Program-made: the position numbers and the translations under genes
Shown here: piece by piece, positions 51,413 to 60,266 of the stretch
Position numbering within the stretch: the first letter of the stretch is position 1
How the letters are laid out: every line of letters begins with the position of its first letter
NCBI RefSeq assembly: GCF_037153985.1
Contig: NZ_JBBAYI010000001.1
Coordinates: forward strand, 930,001-994,000
Length of the DNA: 64,000 nt
Source of the DNA: Emticicia sp037153985
GTDB taxonomy: Bacteria; Bacteroidota; Bacteroidia; Cytophagales; Spirosomataceae
Direction of reading: 5' to 3'
Notes under the pieces: generated by a model
Databases searched by the model: none
What the model was told of the DNA's origin: nothing
The model's input: only the letters and a program-made list of their open reading frames with translations

Positions 51413-51726
51413 AAACCTTTTTCTATTTTACTAATCTTTCTATCTAACAAAACTAAATATGCAATGATTCCCACAAAAACTACTGTAATTACAGCTATAA
51501 CTACCCATATTTTACCATCGGTACGCATTTTATCGGCCATTTCTACATAATCACTATCAGCTTTCATTGCTACAACTTCATTTTTATTAGTTGTATCTGT
51601 TGCTGCTTTATCATTACCTGCTACTTTTGAGAGTGTAGTATCTGCTGTTTCTTGGTCTTTTTGTGCATAAATATTGGTTGAAATCAACAGCAAGTTTACT
51701 ATTACCAGATATAATATTTTCTTCAT
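51409..51726 (-). CDS. ccmD: CcmD-like haem exporter accessory protein
   Basis: A 105-residue protein. A signal peptide (MKKILYLVIVNLLLISTNIYAQ) is followed by a Thr/Asp-rich spacer and then one membrane segment (KIWVVIAVITVVFVGIIAYLVLLDRKISKIE) with the basic tail typical of CcmD. The gene lies between ccmC and ccmE, which is the position of ccmD in other organisms; the name rests mainly on that context because CcmD proteins are too short and variable for firm matching. It overlaps ccmE by 4 bp, a sign of translational coupling. Confidence 0.7.
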   Translation of the reverse strand: MKKILYLVIVNLLLISTNIYAQKDQETADTTLSKVAGNDKAATDTTNKNEVVAMKADSDYVEMADKMRTDGKIWVVIAVITVVFVGIIAYLVLLDRKISKIEKGL

Positions 51727-51766
51727 ATATGCTATGTTTTAACTAAATTTCAAATAATACTTTGTT

Positions 51767-52426
51767 TTATTGTGCTTTCAAACGTTTTATAATTCTCAAT
51801 CTGATTCTTAAGCTCGTTATCCAAACCCCCAGAAGCGTCCAGCCGATAATAGCAGGGTAAAATACCATTCTTACATGGTTATCCATATCGTATTTACCAA
51901 AAGCAGGGTTACCGCCATTACCCGGATGCAGCGAGTCTGTCAGGCGTGGTAAAATCCATACTAAAGGCATAAAGGCAGCAAAGGCAAAAATATTGTACAC
52001 AGCCGACAAACGGCCTTTCTTTTGCTCGTCTTCGAACGAACTACGCAAAATAAAATAGGCCGCATAAATTAATAAGCCTACCTCTACGGCTATTAACTTA
52101 GGGTCTTTCGGTAGAGGGTCACCCCAAGTATATTTACCCCATACAGCACCCGTTACAAAACCTAATACGCCATAAAGCATAGCAGTATTGGCAAATTCGG
52201 ATGAATACTCATCATACTCTGCTTTTCCTTCTCTGAGGTACTTGATAGCAAACCATGCAGAAGCAATCATGAGTGTCATCATACCAAACCACAAAGGCAC
52301 ATGAAAATACACATTACGTAGGGTTTCGTTCAGGATAGGCTGGCGAGGAATTACGCCTGCTAACCCTTGTATAATTGTGTAAAGTAAAATTACTACACAA
52401 AGAATTTTCCACCAAGTTTGTTTCAT
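51767..52426 (-). CDS. ccmC: Cytochrome c maturation haem handling protein CcmC
   Basis: A 219-residue membrane protein with six hydrophobic segments. The tryptophan-rich haem-binding segment is TGAVWGKYTWGDPLPKDPKLIAVEVGLLIYAAYFILR (about residues 90-125; the WxxxWGD pattern). Flanking His residues (VYFHVPLWFG, MDNHVRMVFYPAIIGW) are candidates for haem ligation. CcmC loads haem onto CcmE in the periplasm, working with CcmD. The gene lies between ccmB and ccmD in one minus-strand operon. The ATPase ccmA and the ligase genes ccmF and ccmH are not in the window. Confidence 0.9.
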   Translation of the reverse strand: MKQTWWKILCVVILLYTIIQGLAGVIPRQPILNETLRNVYFHVPLWFGMMTLMIASAWFAIKYLREGKAEYDEYSSEFANTAMLYGVLGFVTGAVWGKYTWGDPLPKDPKLIAVEVGLLIYAAYFILRSSFEDEQKKGRLSAVYNIFAFAAFMPLVWILPRLTDSLHPGNGGNPAFGKYDMDNHVRMVFYPAIIGWTLLGVWITSLRIRLRIIKRLKAQ

Positions 52427-52453
52427 ATTTATAAAAAACAGTTTTTCAATAGC

Positions 52454-53113
52454 TTAACTCCTCCATAAATAAGGAAAAAGCAGATAACTAATACTTAGCA
52501 CGATAGCGTCAATACCCAACAAGGTTGCTATTTCGTCGGTACTGGTATTCCAGCCTAAGCCATCCATAGCATTTTTAGATAACTTTATTACCATTAGTAA
52601 CATTGGTAAAATAATCGGGAAGCTCAGAATTGCCATCAAAGTTGACGTGTTTTCGGCTTTAGAAGCAATGCCTGCCACCATTGTTAGGGTTGTAGCAAAA
52701 CCTATCGCCCCTAATATAATACTGACAATATACATACCCATGTTACTTACGGGGTTGCCCAACATTGTAACATAAATCAGAAAACCAACCAGTGCCAGCA
52801 CAATCATCAGAATGGTATTGTAAATTATCTTCGACAAGATAATTCCCTGCGGGCTTGCCAATGTATAATAATACAACTGACGCCCTGCCCCTTCCTGCGT
52901 GAAACTTTTGGTAATAGAATTAACAGCCGTAAAAAGCAGAATTATCCAGAATAACGTATTCCAAGTAATGGGGTCAATAGTTTTAACTTTAAGGAAACTC
53001 ATGTAACATACAAAGACCGTACTAATGATATAAAGAAGCATACCATTTAAGGCATATTTCTGTCGCCACTCCAACCGGATTTCCTTTTCAATAAGTGCTC
53101 TGATTTCTTGCAT
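52454..53113 (-). CDS. ccmB: Haem exporter permease CcmB
   Basis: A 219-residue membrane protein with six hydrophobic segments. The N-terminus EIRALIEKEIRLEWRQKYALNGMLLYIISTVFVCYMSF matches the CcmB pattern (family: RELRLALR...). Typical further blocks are YYYTLASPQGIILSKIIYN and STLMAILSFPIILPMLLMVIKLSKNAMDG. CcmB is the permease of the CcmAB ABC complex that powers release of haem-loaded CcmE. It is the first gene of the ccmB-ccmC-ccmD-ccmE set. Confidence 0.88.
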   Translation of the reverse strand: MQEIRALIEKEIRLEWRQKYALNGMLLYIISTVFVCYMSFLKVKTIDPITWNTLFWIILLFTAVNSITKSFTQEGAGRQLYYYTLASPQGIILSKIIYNTILMIVLALVGFLIYVTMLGNPVSNMGMYIVSIILGAIGFATTLTMVAGIASKAENTSTLMAILSFPIILPMLLMVIKLSKNAMDGLGWNTSTDEIATLLGIDAIVLSISYLLFPYLWRS

Positions 53114-53320
53114 GTACTACCTCCGATAATTAAAAGACTTACTATCGTGCTACAAAGGTAGTATGCAAATGTTTAGGATTTTATGATTTTGATTCTTTTT
53201 TTCATCGATTTTACTTTCTGCAAATCACAAAATATTCTTGTTATTGGGCTTAAATGCAGGTTTTATTTTTATAAAAAGAAGTTAGTAAGAAAATCTTTTT
53301 TATTTACGAACAAAAACTGT

Positions 53321-53354
53321 TAAACTTGCGTTCTATTTAAAACTATTCTAAATA
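53321..53354 (+). promoter_or_regulatory. Candidate promoter and iron-type operator upstream of feoA
   Basis: TAAACTTG at 53321-53328 is one mismatch from TAnnTTTG. Just after it, TATTTA (53334-53339) and TAAATA (53349-53354) form an inverted repeat with a 9-bp spacer, placed at the expected transcription start and four bases before the GTG of feoA. It could be a Fur or DtxR operator. The motif alone does not tell which. Confidence 0.35.
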
Positions 53355-53357
53355 AGC

Positions 53358-53603
53358 GTGGTAAAATTTCCCGAAAAGACCGTAGCAGACCTAAACATTG
53401 GAGAAAAAGGAATCATAAATAATTTTAAAGATGTATCAATGTCTTTGAAATTATTAGAAATGGGTTGTTTACCAGGAACCGAAGTCACATTAGATTTTAT
53501 TGCTCCATTAGGTTGCCCTGTTGGAATAACAGTGGCAGGTTATCATCTCTCTTTACGGAAAAGAGAAGCAGCAACTATTGTGTTAAAGCCCAGTCAGGTT
53601 TAG
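53358..53603 (+). CDS. feoA: Ferrous iron transport accessory protein FeoA, GTG start
   Basis: An 81-residue SH3-like FeoA protein. It starts at GTG 53358 and shows VADLNIGEKGIINNFKDVSMSLKLLEMGCLPGTEVTLDFIAPLGCPVGITVAGYHLSLRKREAATIVL, the full FeoA domain. FeoA assists the FeoB permease. It precedes feoB by 36 bp. No ATG was found in frame upstream, because the frame meets a stop within a few codons (TAA at 53352-53354). Confidence 0.92.
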   Translation: MVKFPEKTVADLNIGEKGIINNFKDVSMSLKLLEMGCLPGTEVTLDFIAPLGCPVGITVAGYHLSLRKREAATIVLKPSQV

Positions 53604-53639
53604 TAAACAAACCCGATTGATTAAATTCTGGATAGTAAA

Positions 53640-55748
53640 GTGAAAGAAAAAAAAATAATAGCACTTCTTGGCAACCCTAATGCAGGCAAGTCTTCTCTGT
53701 TTAACCAATTAACCGGACTCAGACAGAAAATTGGTAATTTCCCCGGTGTTACTGTTGATAAAAAAGTGGGTTTTTGTCGACTAGATGCTAAAACTGATAT
53801 CGAAATCCTTGATTTGCCCGGTACTTACAGCATATACCCTAATTCGTTAGACGAACAAGTAGTGTTAGAAGTATTGGCAAACCCTCAAAACCCCGAATAC
53901 CCCGACCTAGCCGTTGTTGTGGCAGATGCCTCAAACCTTAAACGGAATATGCTTCTTTTTGAGCAGGTAAGCGATTTGGGGATTCCGACCATTCTGGCCT
54001 TGAATATGCTCGATGTAGCGGAAGAAATGGGGCTTTCGATTAATAGTGGTAAGCTATCAAAGATTTTAGGCGTACCCGTAGTAGAACTAAATGCCCGCGA
54101 GGGTATTGGTATCGAAGGGCTGAAATATACTATTCTGAATCAGCTTGATTTAAAAAAGACACACATTAACCCCACTATTTTTGATAATACCTCAGAAACC
54201 ATAGCCTCAGAAGTACGCAAGAAATATAATATTTCAAACCGGTATCTGGCATTGCAGTATGCGGCGCAATCGCACAAAATGACGTTTCTGGGAGATGCTG
54301 CTCAGAAAGATTTACAGGCCATTATTGAAAAATATGATTTCAACCCTGATTCGTTTCAGTCTTCTGAAACTATCAGCCGCTACCATGATATCAGCGATAC
54401 ACTCACACAAGTAGTTCATGAAACGGGTATAAAAAAAGAAACCATTTCTGAAAAACTCGATAAAATTCTGTTACATCGGATATGGGGCTATGCCATTTTT
54501 TTGGGTATTCTGTTTTTAATATTCCAGTCTGTTTTTTCTTTTGCAGAATATCCGATGGACCTGATTGACCAGTCGGTAGCCAGCCTGAATGACTGGTTAA
54601 AGTCGGTTCTTCCCGAAAGTGCGTTAGTAAGCCTGCTTACCGATGGGCTTATAGCCGGAATCGGTGGTGTTATTATATTTATTCCTCAGATTGCGTTCTT
54701 ATTTGCTTTTATATCTATTCTGGAAGAGTCAGGATATATGGCACGCGTAGTTGTGTTAATGGATAAACTAATCAGGCGTTTTGGAATGAGTGGTAAATCG
54801 GTAGTGCCGTTAATTTCGAGCATGGCTTGTGCTGTACCCGCTATCATGTCGGCACGTACTATTGGTAGCTGGAAAGACCGCCTCATTACAATAATGGTTA
54901 CCCCCTTAATGAGTTGCTCGGCAAGGCTTCCTATTTATACCATTCTGATAGCATTGGTTGTACCTGACTCAAAAGTGTTGGGTATTTTCAATATGCAAGG
55001 AATTGCCTTGATGGGGCTTTATCTCTTAGGTTTTTTCTCAGCTCTGATAGCAGGCTGGTTAATGAAACTTATCCTGAAATCGAAAGAGCGCAGTTATTTT
55101 ATTATGGAGCTTCCTACTTATAAAATGCCCCGCTGGAAACAAGTAGGTTTCATGATTCTGGAAAAAGTAAAAACATTTGTTTTTGAAGCCGGAAAAGTAA
55201 TTGTGGCTATTTCAATAGTGCTATGGGTGTTGGCTTCTTATGGGCCCGGTAATGAAATGGATGAAGCTGAAAAGCAAGTAACAAGAACGAATCCGACAGC
55301 GACAAAAGAAGAATTAGCCTCAAAAATTGCCTCCGTAAAACTTGAACATTCGTACGCAGGGCATTTTGGCAAATTTATTGAGCCTGTAATTGAACCTTTA
55401 GGATATGACTGGAAAATTGGTATTGCGCTTATTACTTCATTTGCAGCCCGTGAAGTATTTGTAGGAACTGTATCTACCATTTATAGCATTGGTGCTGACC
55501 CTGAAGATGAAACAACTATCAAACAACGCCTGAGGAATGAAATAAATGCACAAACTGGTAAGCCGACGTTTTCGGTAGCTACATCTTTTTCATTATTGAT
55601 TTTTTATGTATTTGCCATGATGTGCATGAGTACCATAGCTACTGTTTACCGCGAAACCAAAGGATGGAAATGGCCAGTTATTCAGTTGGCTTATATGTCG
55701 GTTCTTGCTTATGTTGCAGCTTTTATGGTGTATCAGTTTCTTAAATAA
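53640..55748 (+). CDS. feoB: Ferrous iron transporter FeoB, GTG start
   Basis: A full-length 702-residue FeoB. The N-terminal G domain has G1 GNPNAGKSS, the switch region QKIGNFPGVTVDKK, G3 DLPG (DLPGTYSIYPNS) and the NMLD-type G4. A GDI-like helical part follows, then about ten membrane segments with the Gate motifs: the first in GGVIIFIPQIAFLFAFISILEESGYMARVV and the second in ITSFAAREVFVGTVSTIY. It starts at GTG 53640. FeoB imports Fe2+ across the cytoplasmic membrane. It forms an operon with feoA; a hairpin follows the stop. Confidence 0.95.
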   Translation: MKEKKIIALLGNPNAGKSSLFNQLTGLRQKIGNFPGVTVDKKVGFCRLDAKTDIEILDLPGTYSIYPNSLDEQVVLEVLANPQNPEYPDLAVVVADASNLKRNMLLFEQVSDLGIPTILALNMLDVAEEMGLSINSGKLSKILGVPVVELNAREGIGIEGLKYTILNQLDLKKTHINPTIFDNTSETIASEVRKKYNISNRYLALQYAAQSHKMTFLGDAAQKDLQAIIEKYDFNPDSFQSSETISRYHDISDTLTQVVHETGIKKETISEKLDKILLHRIWGYAIFLGILFLIFQSVFSFAEYPMDLIDQSVASLNDWLKSVLPESALVSLLTDGLIAGIGGVIIFIPQIAFLFAFISILEESGYMARVVVLMDKLIRRFGMSGKSVVPLISSMACAVPAIMSARTIGSWKDRLITIMVTPLMSCSARLPIYTILIALVVPDSKVLGIFNMQGIALMGLYLLGFFSALIAGWLMKLILKSKERSYFIMELPTYKMPRWKQVGFMILEKVKTFVFEAGKVIVAISIVLWVLASYGPGNEMDEAEKQVTRTNPTATKEELASKIASVKLEHSYAGHFGKFIEPVIEPLGYDWKIGIALITSFAAREVFVGTVSTIYSIGADPEDETTIKQRLRNEINAQTGKPTFSVATSFSLLIFYVFAMMCMSTIATVYRETKGWKWPVIQLAYMSVLAYVAAFMVYQFLK

Positions 55749-55800
55749 AAATATAAAAGCGTTGTTCTGATTGAACTAATAGACACTTAAATTTATTTAT

Positions 55801-55833
55801 AATGCAAGGGCATTTAGTAAATGTCCTTGCATT
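55801..55833 (+). terminator. Terminator after feoB
   Basis: AATGCAAGGGCATTTA (55801-55816) pairs with TAAATGTCCTTGCATT (55818-55833) with one wobble. It lies 52 bp after the feoB stop. The stem is long, but the downstream T-run is only partial. Confidence 0.65.
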
Positions 55834-55870
55834 ATTTGCTATTAAGCAAGTGATTGGTAGTATTTTCCAA

Positions 55871-55878
55871 TAATTTTG
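55871..55878 (+). promoter_or_regulatory. -7 element of the GroES-like gene
   Basis: TAATTTTG is an exact TAnnTTTG match, 19 bp upstream of the ATG at 55898. No well-placed -33 element was found. Confidence 0.45.
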
Positions 55879-55897
55879 TAATCCATATTTTTTAGTT

Positions 55898-56275
55898 ATG
55901 CTCGGTGTAACAGCAGATAATAAACTTAAAAGACTTATTATAGTAGGCGACAAAGTATTAATAAAGCCTAAAAACCCCTCAGATAAAACAACTACCGGTT
56001 TATACCTACCGCCTACCGTAACCGAAAAAGAAGAAGTACAAAGCGGTTATATTATAAAAGTTGGGCCGGGGTATCCGCTTCCGCAACAAACCGAAGACGA
56101 ACCATGGAAAGAAACGGAAGAAAAAGTAAAATATATGCCCTTACAGGCACAAGAAGGCGACTTGGCTATATATTTACAACGACACGCCATTGAGGTAATG
56201 TATGAAGATGAGAAATACGTTATCTTACCTCAAGCCTCTATTCTTATGCTTGAGCGTTTTGAAGATTTAGTTTAG
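55898..56275 (+). CDS. GroES-family co-chaperonin-like protein without adjacent groEL
   Basis: A 125-residue Cpn10-like protein. The family strands are recognisable: LKRLIIVGDKVLIKPKNPSDKTTTGLYLPPTVTEKEEVQSGYIIKVGPG, a mobile-loop equivalent that reads DKTTTGLYLPPT, and late QEGDLAIYLQRHAIEVMYEDEKYVILPQASILM. It is about 30 residues longer than a typical GroES and carries an insertion (YPLPQQTEDEPWKETEEKVKYMPLQ). groEL is not next to it, so a paralogous role is possible. Its stop overlaps the stop of the convergent thioredoxin gene. Confidence 0.85.
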   Translation: MLGVTADNKLKRLIIVGDKVLIKPKNPSDKTTTGLYLPPTVTEKEEVQSGYIIKVGPGYPLPQQTEDEPWKETEEKVKYMPLQAQEGDLAIYLQRHAIEVMYEDEKYVILPQASILMLERFEDLV

Positions 56276-56694
56276 TGCTCATCGGCCTTTTTTAATACAA
56301 AGTTTGCTTCATCAATAAACGTTTCAGGCATCATGATGCCTTCAATTCGATGGAGAGCCTTCCCGTCAGGCGTAACGAACAAATAGGTTGGATACGCTCC
56401 TACTTTATATAGGTTTCGTACCACGCCCCCTTCGGCGGTATCTCCATCGACTTTGAAATTAATGAAACGTTTATTGTAAACTTCGGCTACTTTCTTGTCC
56501 AGAAAAGTATGCTCATCCATCCATTTACAAGGCCCACACCAAGTAGCGTACACATCAATAAATATTATTTTTTTGTTTTTCTGTGCTTCTGCCAGTACTT
56601 GCGACATACTACTGCCTTTAACAAAGTTTATCTGTGCCAGTGTAGTTGTATACCCTCCCATGGCGACTAACATACAAAAGATTATTTTTTTCAT
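56272..56694 (-). CDS. Secreted thioredoxin-family protein
   Basis: About 140 residues from the ATG at 56694, which opens a signal peptide (MKKIIFCMLVAMGGYTTTLAQ); the longer in-frame start at 56712 lacks support. The thioredoxin fold has FIDVYATWCGPCKWMDEHTFLDKKVAEVYN with the CGPC redox pair (near residues 50-53) and the cis-Pro region GAYPTYLFVTPDG. It is probably a periplasmic thiol reductant or a stress-induced redox protein. The gene ends tail-to-tail with the GroES-like gene, sharing part of the stop codons. Confidence 0.9.
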   Translation of the reverse strand: MKKIIFCMLVAMGGYTTTLAQINFVKGSSMSQVLAEAQKNKKIIFIDVYATWCGPCKWMDEHTFLDKKVAEVYNKRFINFKVDGDTAEGGVVRNLYKVGAYPTYLFVTPDGKALHRIEGIMMPETFIDEANFVLKKADEH

Positions 56695-56760
56695 AGGTTT
56701 TCTGGAAAACACACAAAGCTAATCAATCTTTCTGGAGCTTGACAAAACAGTTACAAAATG

Positions 56761-58410
56761 TTATTTTATTACTGCTGGCAATATATACTCCTGCATGATT
56801 TTATCTACCTGTGGGTGTGCGTAAGGTCTGTTATAGGCTTTTGCTGTAACAACCACAGTTAACGGAATATCTTTAAAGATATATATTTTGTTTCCGCCAT
56901 TACCTGCGCAATAAAATGTTTCATAGGCTTTATTGTCTACAATAAAGGTTTTATTCCAAAATAAGTAACCATAAAACTCATTGTTACGGCCAGGAATAGG
57001 CAAATATTTAGTAAATGTTTTCTGTACCCAGCTAGCGGGTAAAATCTGCTGATTCTGCCATATACCTTTATTCTGATAGAGTTGCCCGAATTTAGCAAAG
57101 TCTAATGCCGACATCCGCAGCCCTCCGGCAGTACTTACTACTTTCTGAGGTGTATACTGCCACTCATATTTAGTAATGCCTAGAGGGGTAAATAGTTTTT
57201 TGGTTGCGTATTTTTCCAGACTTTCAGGTACTGATTTATTCAGCACATCGCCTAATAACATTACCCCAGCTGTAAAGTAATTCCATTTCCGGCCATTCGT
57301 TTTTGTGGAATCGACTGGTAAATCCAAAGTAAATTTTACCCAGTTGCTTGTAGGGTACATATTTTCTTCATTACCCGGAGAATCACTGTCATCATCAGAG
57401 CCATTAAAAGCCGAACTCATCGTCATCAGGTCTTTTATTTTAATAGTGTGCTTTGCGGGGCTATCATGCGCAAATTGTTGCAGGTCGTAAAACTCTTCAA
57501 GGGTTTGGTTTTCATTTTTTATATACCCTTCTTTAATGGCGATACCCATCATTGCCGACGTAAAAGATTTCCCTACGGAACGTGTATCGAGCAAGGTGTT
57601 TCTATTTGTGTTATTAAAATATTCTTCCAGCAACAGTTTACCATCTTTGATTACCACAATACTAGTAATCTCTTTAAACTTATTAAGTGCTATTAGTTTA
57701 TTTAGTTCTTCGATTTTATTTATATCAAACGTTGCTTTAGAAACTTCCCACCCCGAACCAGACAAAATTGGCTGTACATTTATTTGCTCTGGCTTAATTT
57801 CAGGCTTTTTAATAATCAGTTTTATTTCTCCCTGTGCTATGATGTCGCCTATTCTTAAATCTTGCAGTTGCAAATAGGGCCTCATCTCCACTTTCAGCAT
57901 GTGTGTTCCTTCATTTAGGGCTGTTTCTCCTCCATTAAGCATAAATCTGTTCCAGAGATAAATCGCCCACCAGTCTTCACCCGTCGAGTTAGTAAATGGC
58001 ACCCGAAAAGTTGTGGTAGTATTTTTGTTAAGCCCAGCACCCGGATGCACGTTTTCTTTATAAATAAACTTACCATCTACATAGAAAGCAAACTGGTAAT
58101 TGCCTTTTTTCGTAAGCTCTGTGGCTGTTAGGTCGGGGGCAAGTGCGTGTAGGTAATTTGTAATAGAATTGGCCATGAAAGGTCTGATATTCAAATCAGA
58201 AACAGGCTTTAACTCAAAACTTGTCAGGAAGTCGCTCTCTTTGTATTGTGCCAGAGGTATATTTCCATTCATAAAAGTAATACGCCCTACATTTGCCTGA
58301 TGCAAAGGGCTGGTGATACCATCGGTTTGGACCAAGTCATTAACCTGACCATAAGCAGGCGTATAATAGCCTATACTAGCTAAAGTGAGAATTTGAATGA
58401 GCTTTTTCAT
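56761..58410 (-). CDS. Serine hydrolase of the beta-lactamase/class C PBP family
   Basis: A 549-residue exported protein (signal peptide MKKLIQILTLASIGYYTPAYGQ). An N-terminal region of about 220 residues, beta-rich, precedes the hydrolase domain. The SxxK motif is DTRSVGKSFTSAMMG (Ser near residue 284), and a YxN-like segment appears in WNYFTAGVMLLGDVL. The late segment reads GLRMSALDFAKFGQLYQNKGIWQNQQIL, typical of esterase-type (EstB-like) family members. The expected substrate is unknown. It may hydrolyse an envelope ester or peptide. It is probably co-transcribed with nothing else. Confidence 0.85.
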   Translation of the reverse strand: MKKLIQILTLASIGYYTPAYGQVNDLVQTDGITSPLHQANVGRITFMNGNIPLAQYKESDFLTSFELKPVSDLNIRPFMANSITNYLHALAPDLTATELTKKGNYQFAFYVDGKFIYKENVHPGAGLNKNTTTTFRVPFTNSTGEDWWAIYLWNRFMLNGGETALNEGTHMLKVEMRPYLQLQDLRIGDIIAQGEIKLIIKKPEIKPEQINVQPILSGSGWEVSKATFDINKIEELNKLIALNKFKEITSIVVIKDGKLLLEEYFNNTNRNTLLDTRSVGKSFTSAMMGIAIKEGYIKNENQTLEEFYDLQQFAHDSPAKHTIKIKDLMTMSSAFNGSDDDSDSPGNEENMYPTSNWVKFTLDLPVDSTKTNGRKWNYFTAGVMLLGDVLNKSVPESLEKYATKKLFTPLGITKYEWQYTPQKVVSTAGGLRMSALDFAKFGQLYQNKGIWQNQQILPASWVQKTFTKYLPIPGRNNEFYGYLFWNKTFIVDNKAYETFYCAGNGGNKIYIFKDIPLTVVVTAKAYNRPYAHPQVDKIMQEYILPAVIK

Positions 58411-58468
58411 TATTTTTCATTTAAAAGCTCAAAATTAAGAATCCAGAAAATTTAAAAATAGAATAGAA

Positions 58469-59293
58469 TTAACATTCGAGATTTTGTTTGAAAATAATTC
58501 TTCGATGCTGCAAAGGGCTTATTGCATTAACGGCCCTGAAACACCGTATAAAATGACTTTGGTCGGAAAATCCACATTCAAATGTAATATCGGATAACGA
58601 TTTCTGCGTTTGAGCCAAAAGTGAGAGTGCTTTTTCAACTTTTAATTTTCTGATGTATTCGCCCAGAGTACAGTTAAAGTATCTTGGAAAATCTCTTGAA
58701 AGGTGAACTGGATGAATGCCTAATTCAACAGACAATTCAGTTAGGCTTATTTTCTCGGTAAACTTTTCATGAAGCAGTTCTTTAATTTCTTTTACCCAAA
58801 CGGGTTTGTTGTATAGCTTGCTTTTTTCTTCATACAACATTTTATTCAGAAGCTGCAGCAGAATACTTTGTACTGATAAATTAGTGGTGCTATCGTTCAG
58901 CTTGGTTTCTCTGAAAATTTTATATAAAAGAAACTTGGGTTCAGGGTTAGCAATGTTAATACTACCTGTAAGATTTCGTAAGTCGAAATCCTGTTGATGA
59001 AACCAATCGGGATGCAATTCAAGATGAAACCCACGGGTAAAGCCTTCGGGTTTAATATTATAATGAGGTTCCTGCCAGTTATGAAACAGCAGGCTTCCGG
59101 CTTGGCAACTATATACTTCTTTTTTATTGCCTTCAATTACTTTCCCCTGTAAAATAAAAGTAAAGTAAGCATTTTCATGATAATGCCAATCAACCTTAGG
59201 CTGGGTGTATTCAGTATCAGTAAGGGTCAGCCCGTCTAGCTGAACCGTCTGGTTAGTTTGCCCATGAAATTGCCCTGTTTGTAAATGCCTCAT
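58469..59293 (-). CDS. AraC-family transcriptional regulator
   Basis: A 274-residue AraC/XylS regulator. The N-terminal ~150 residues form a cupin-like sensing domain (VDWHYHENAYFTFILQGKVIEGNKKEVYSCQAGSLLFHNWQEPHYNI). The C-terminal ~100 residues hold the double helix-turn-helix: ISLTELSVELGIHPVHLSRDFPRYFNCTLGEYIRKLKVEKALSLL and SDITFECGFSDQSHFIRCFRAVNAISPLQHR. It stands between msrB and the serine hydrolase on the same strand, so it may regulate either one. The ligand is unknown. Confidence 0.9.
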   Translation of the reverse strand: MRHLQTGQFHGQTNQTVQLDGLTLTDTEYTQPKVDWHYHENAYFTFILQGKVIEGNKKEVYSCQAGSLLFHNWQEPHYNIKPEGFTRGFHLELHPDWFHQQDFDLRNLTGSINIANPEPKFLLYKIFRETKLNDSTTNLSVQSILLQLLNKMLYEEKSKLYNKPVWVKEIKELLHEKFTEKISLTELSVELGIHPVHLSRDFPRYFNCTLGEYIRKLKVEKALSLLAQTQKSLSDITFECGFSDQSHFIRCFRAVNAISPLQHRRIIFKQNLEC

Positions 59294-59308
59294 GCAGGTA
59301 AATATAAT

Positions 59309-59335
59309 AAAGGCTTTCCTTACAGAAAAGCCTTT
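59309..59335 (-). terminator. Terminator of msrB
   Basis: AAAGGCTTT (59309-59317) and AAAGCCTTT (59327-59335) form a perfect stem with a T-rich tail on the minus strand, 36 bp after the msrB stop. Confidence 0.75.
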
Positions 59336-59371
59336 GTATGTTGGATACTACTGTTATTCCATCAAGAACTA

Positions 59372-59938
59372 TTACAATTGTGTTTTATCATCAGGAATAA
59401 AATCAAGGGCAATGGAGTTCATGCAGTAACGTTTATGAGTTGGTGCAGGGCCATCGTCGAACAGATGCCCCAAATGCCCCCCACAACGCCCACATAGGGC
59501 TTCAATCCGGTGCATTCCGTGCGAGTGGTCTTCCTGATACACTACACTATTTTTATTTTCCTGTTCAAAAAAGCTCGGCCAACCACACATACTGGCAAAT
59601 TTAGCATCAGAACGAAAAAGTTTGTTTCCACACGAAGCACAATGATAAGTACCAATACCTTTAAAGTTCCAGTATTTACCAGTAAAAGCACGTTCGGTGT
59701 CTTTTTCGCGCATAATGGCGTAGACATCGGGCGTTAATACTTTTTTCCATTCTGCATCGCTCACGTGCAATGGGGTGGTGTCTGTTAATGAATAATAGGG
59801 ATTCTCCTTTTTAATTTCTTCGGCTTGCATAGTTGTATTTTTTTGTTTGGATTTGTTCTGGCATCCCATCATAAAAACTGCCACTACTAAAAATAGCTTA
59901 ATAATAGCTGATACCTTTATTAGCTTTGTTCCATTCAT
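59372..59938 (-). CDS. msrB: Peptide methionine-R-sulfoxide reductase B, lipoprotein form
   Basis: A 188-residue protein. A signal peptide with lipobox-like end (LVVAVFMMGCQN) anchors a mature MsrB. The MsrB domain has EWKKVLTPDVYAIMREKDTERAFTGKYWNFKGIGTYHCASCGNKLF (zinc Cys pair), CGWPSFFEQENK, CGRCGGHLGHLFDDGP and the catalytic Cys in KRYCMNSIALDF. It reduces methionine-R-sulfoxide in proteins. The lipoprotein anchor places it in the periplasm or on the envelope, where it repairs oxidised surface proteins, supported by the redox genes elsewhere in the window. Confidence 0.94.
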   Translation of the reverse strand: MNGTKLIKVSAIIKLFLVVAVFMMGCQNKSKQKNTTMQAEEIKKENPYYSLTDTTPLHVSDAEWKKVLTPDVYAIMREKDTERAFTGKYWNFKGIGTYHCASCGNKLFRSDAKFASMCGWPSFFEQENKNSVVYQEDHSHGMHRIEALCGRCGGHLGHLFDDGPAPTHKRYCMNSIALDFIPDDKTQL

Positions 59939-60266
59939 TGATTTGATAAAAGTTTTATATAAGCCATACTTCTTCTTTAAAACATTTTCTTTCAGGAAAA
60001 AAATTCCCTTAGGCTATTTTCCAGTTTCTTAATTAATCTTAAATTTCATGTTTATCAAGAACCTTTTCAATGGCTTTTTTATTGTTCCAGTGTAGTATTA
60101 TTCAAATGACAAGTTTGGGTCAATTTTACGTTTTGTATTAAACATTATATTAGCAAAACCATTGGGTAATAATAAGTATGTGTTATCATGAACAATTTTT
60201 TAAACCATTTACAGTATTACCTCCAATGAATATAAAATATAAGCCTAATAGAATAAGGCTAAAAAT

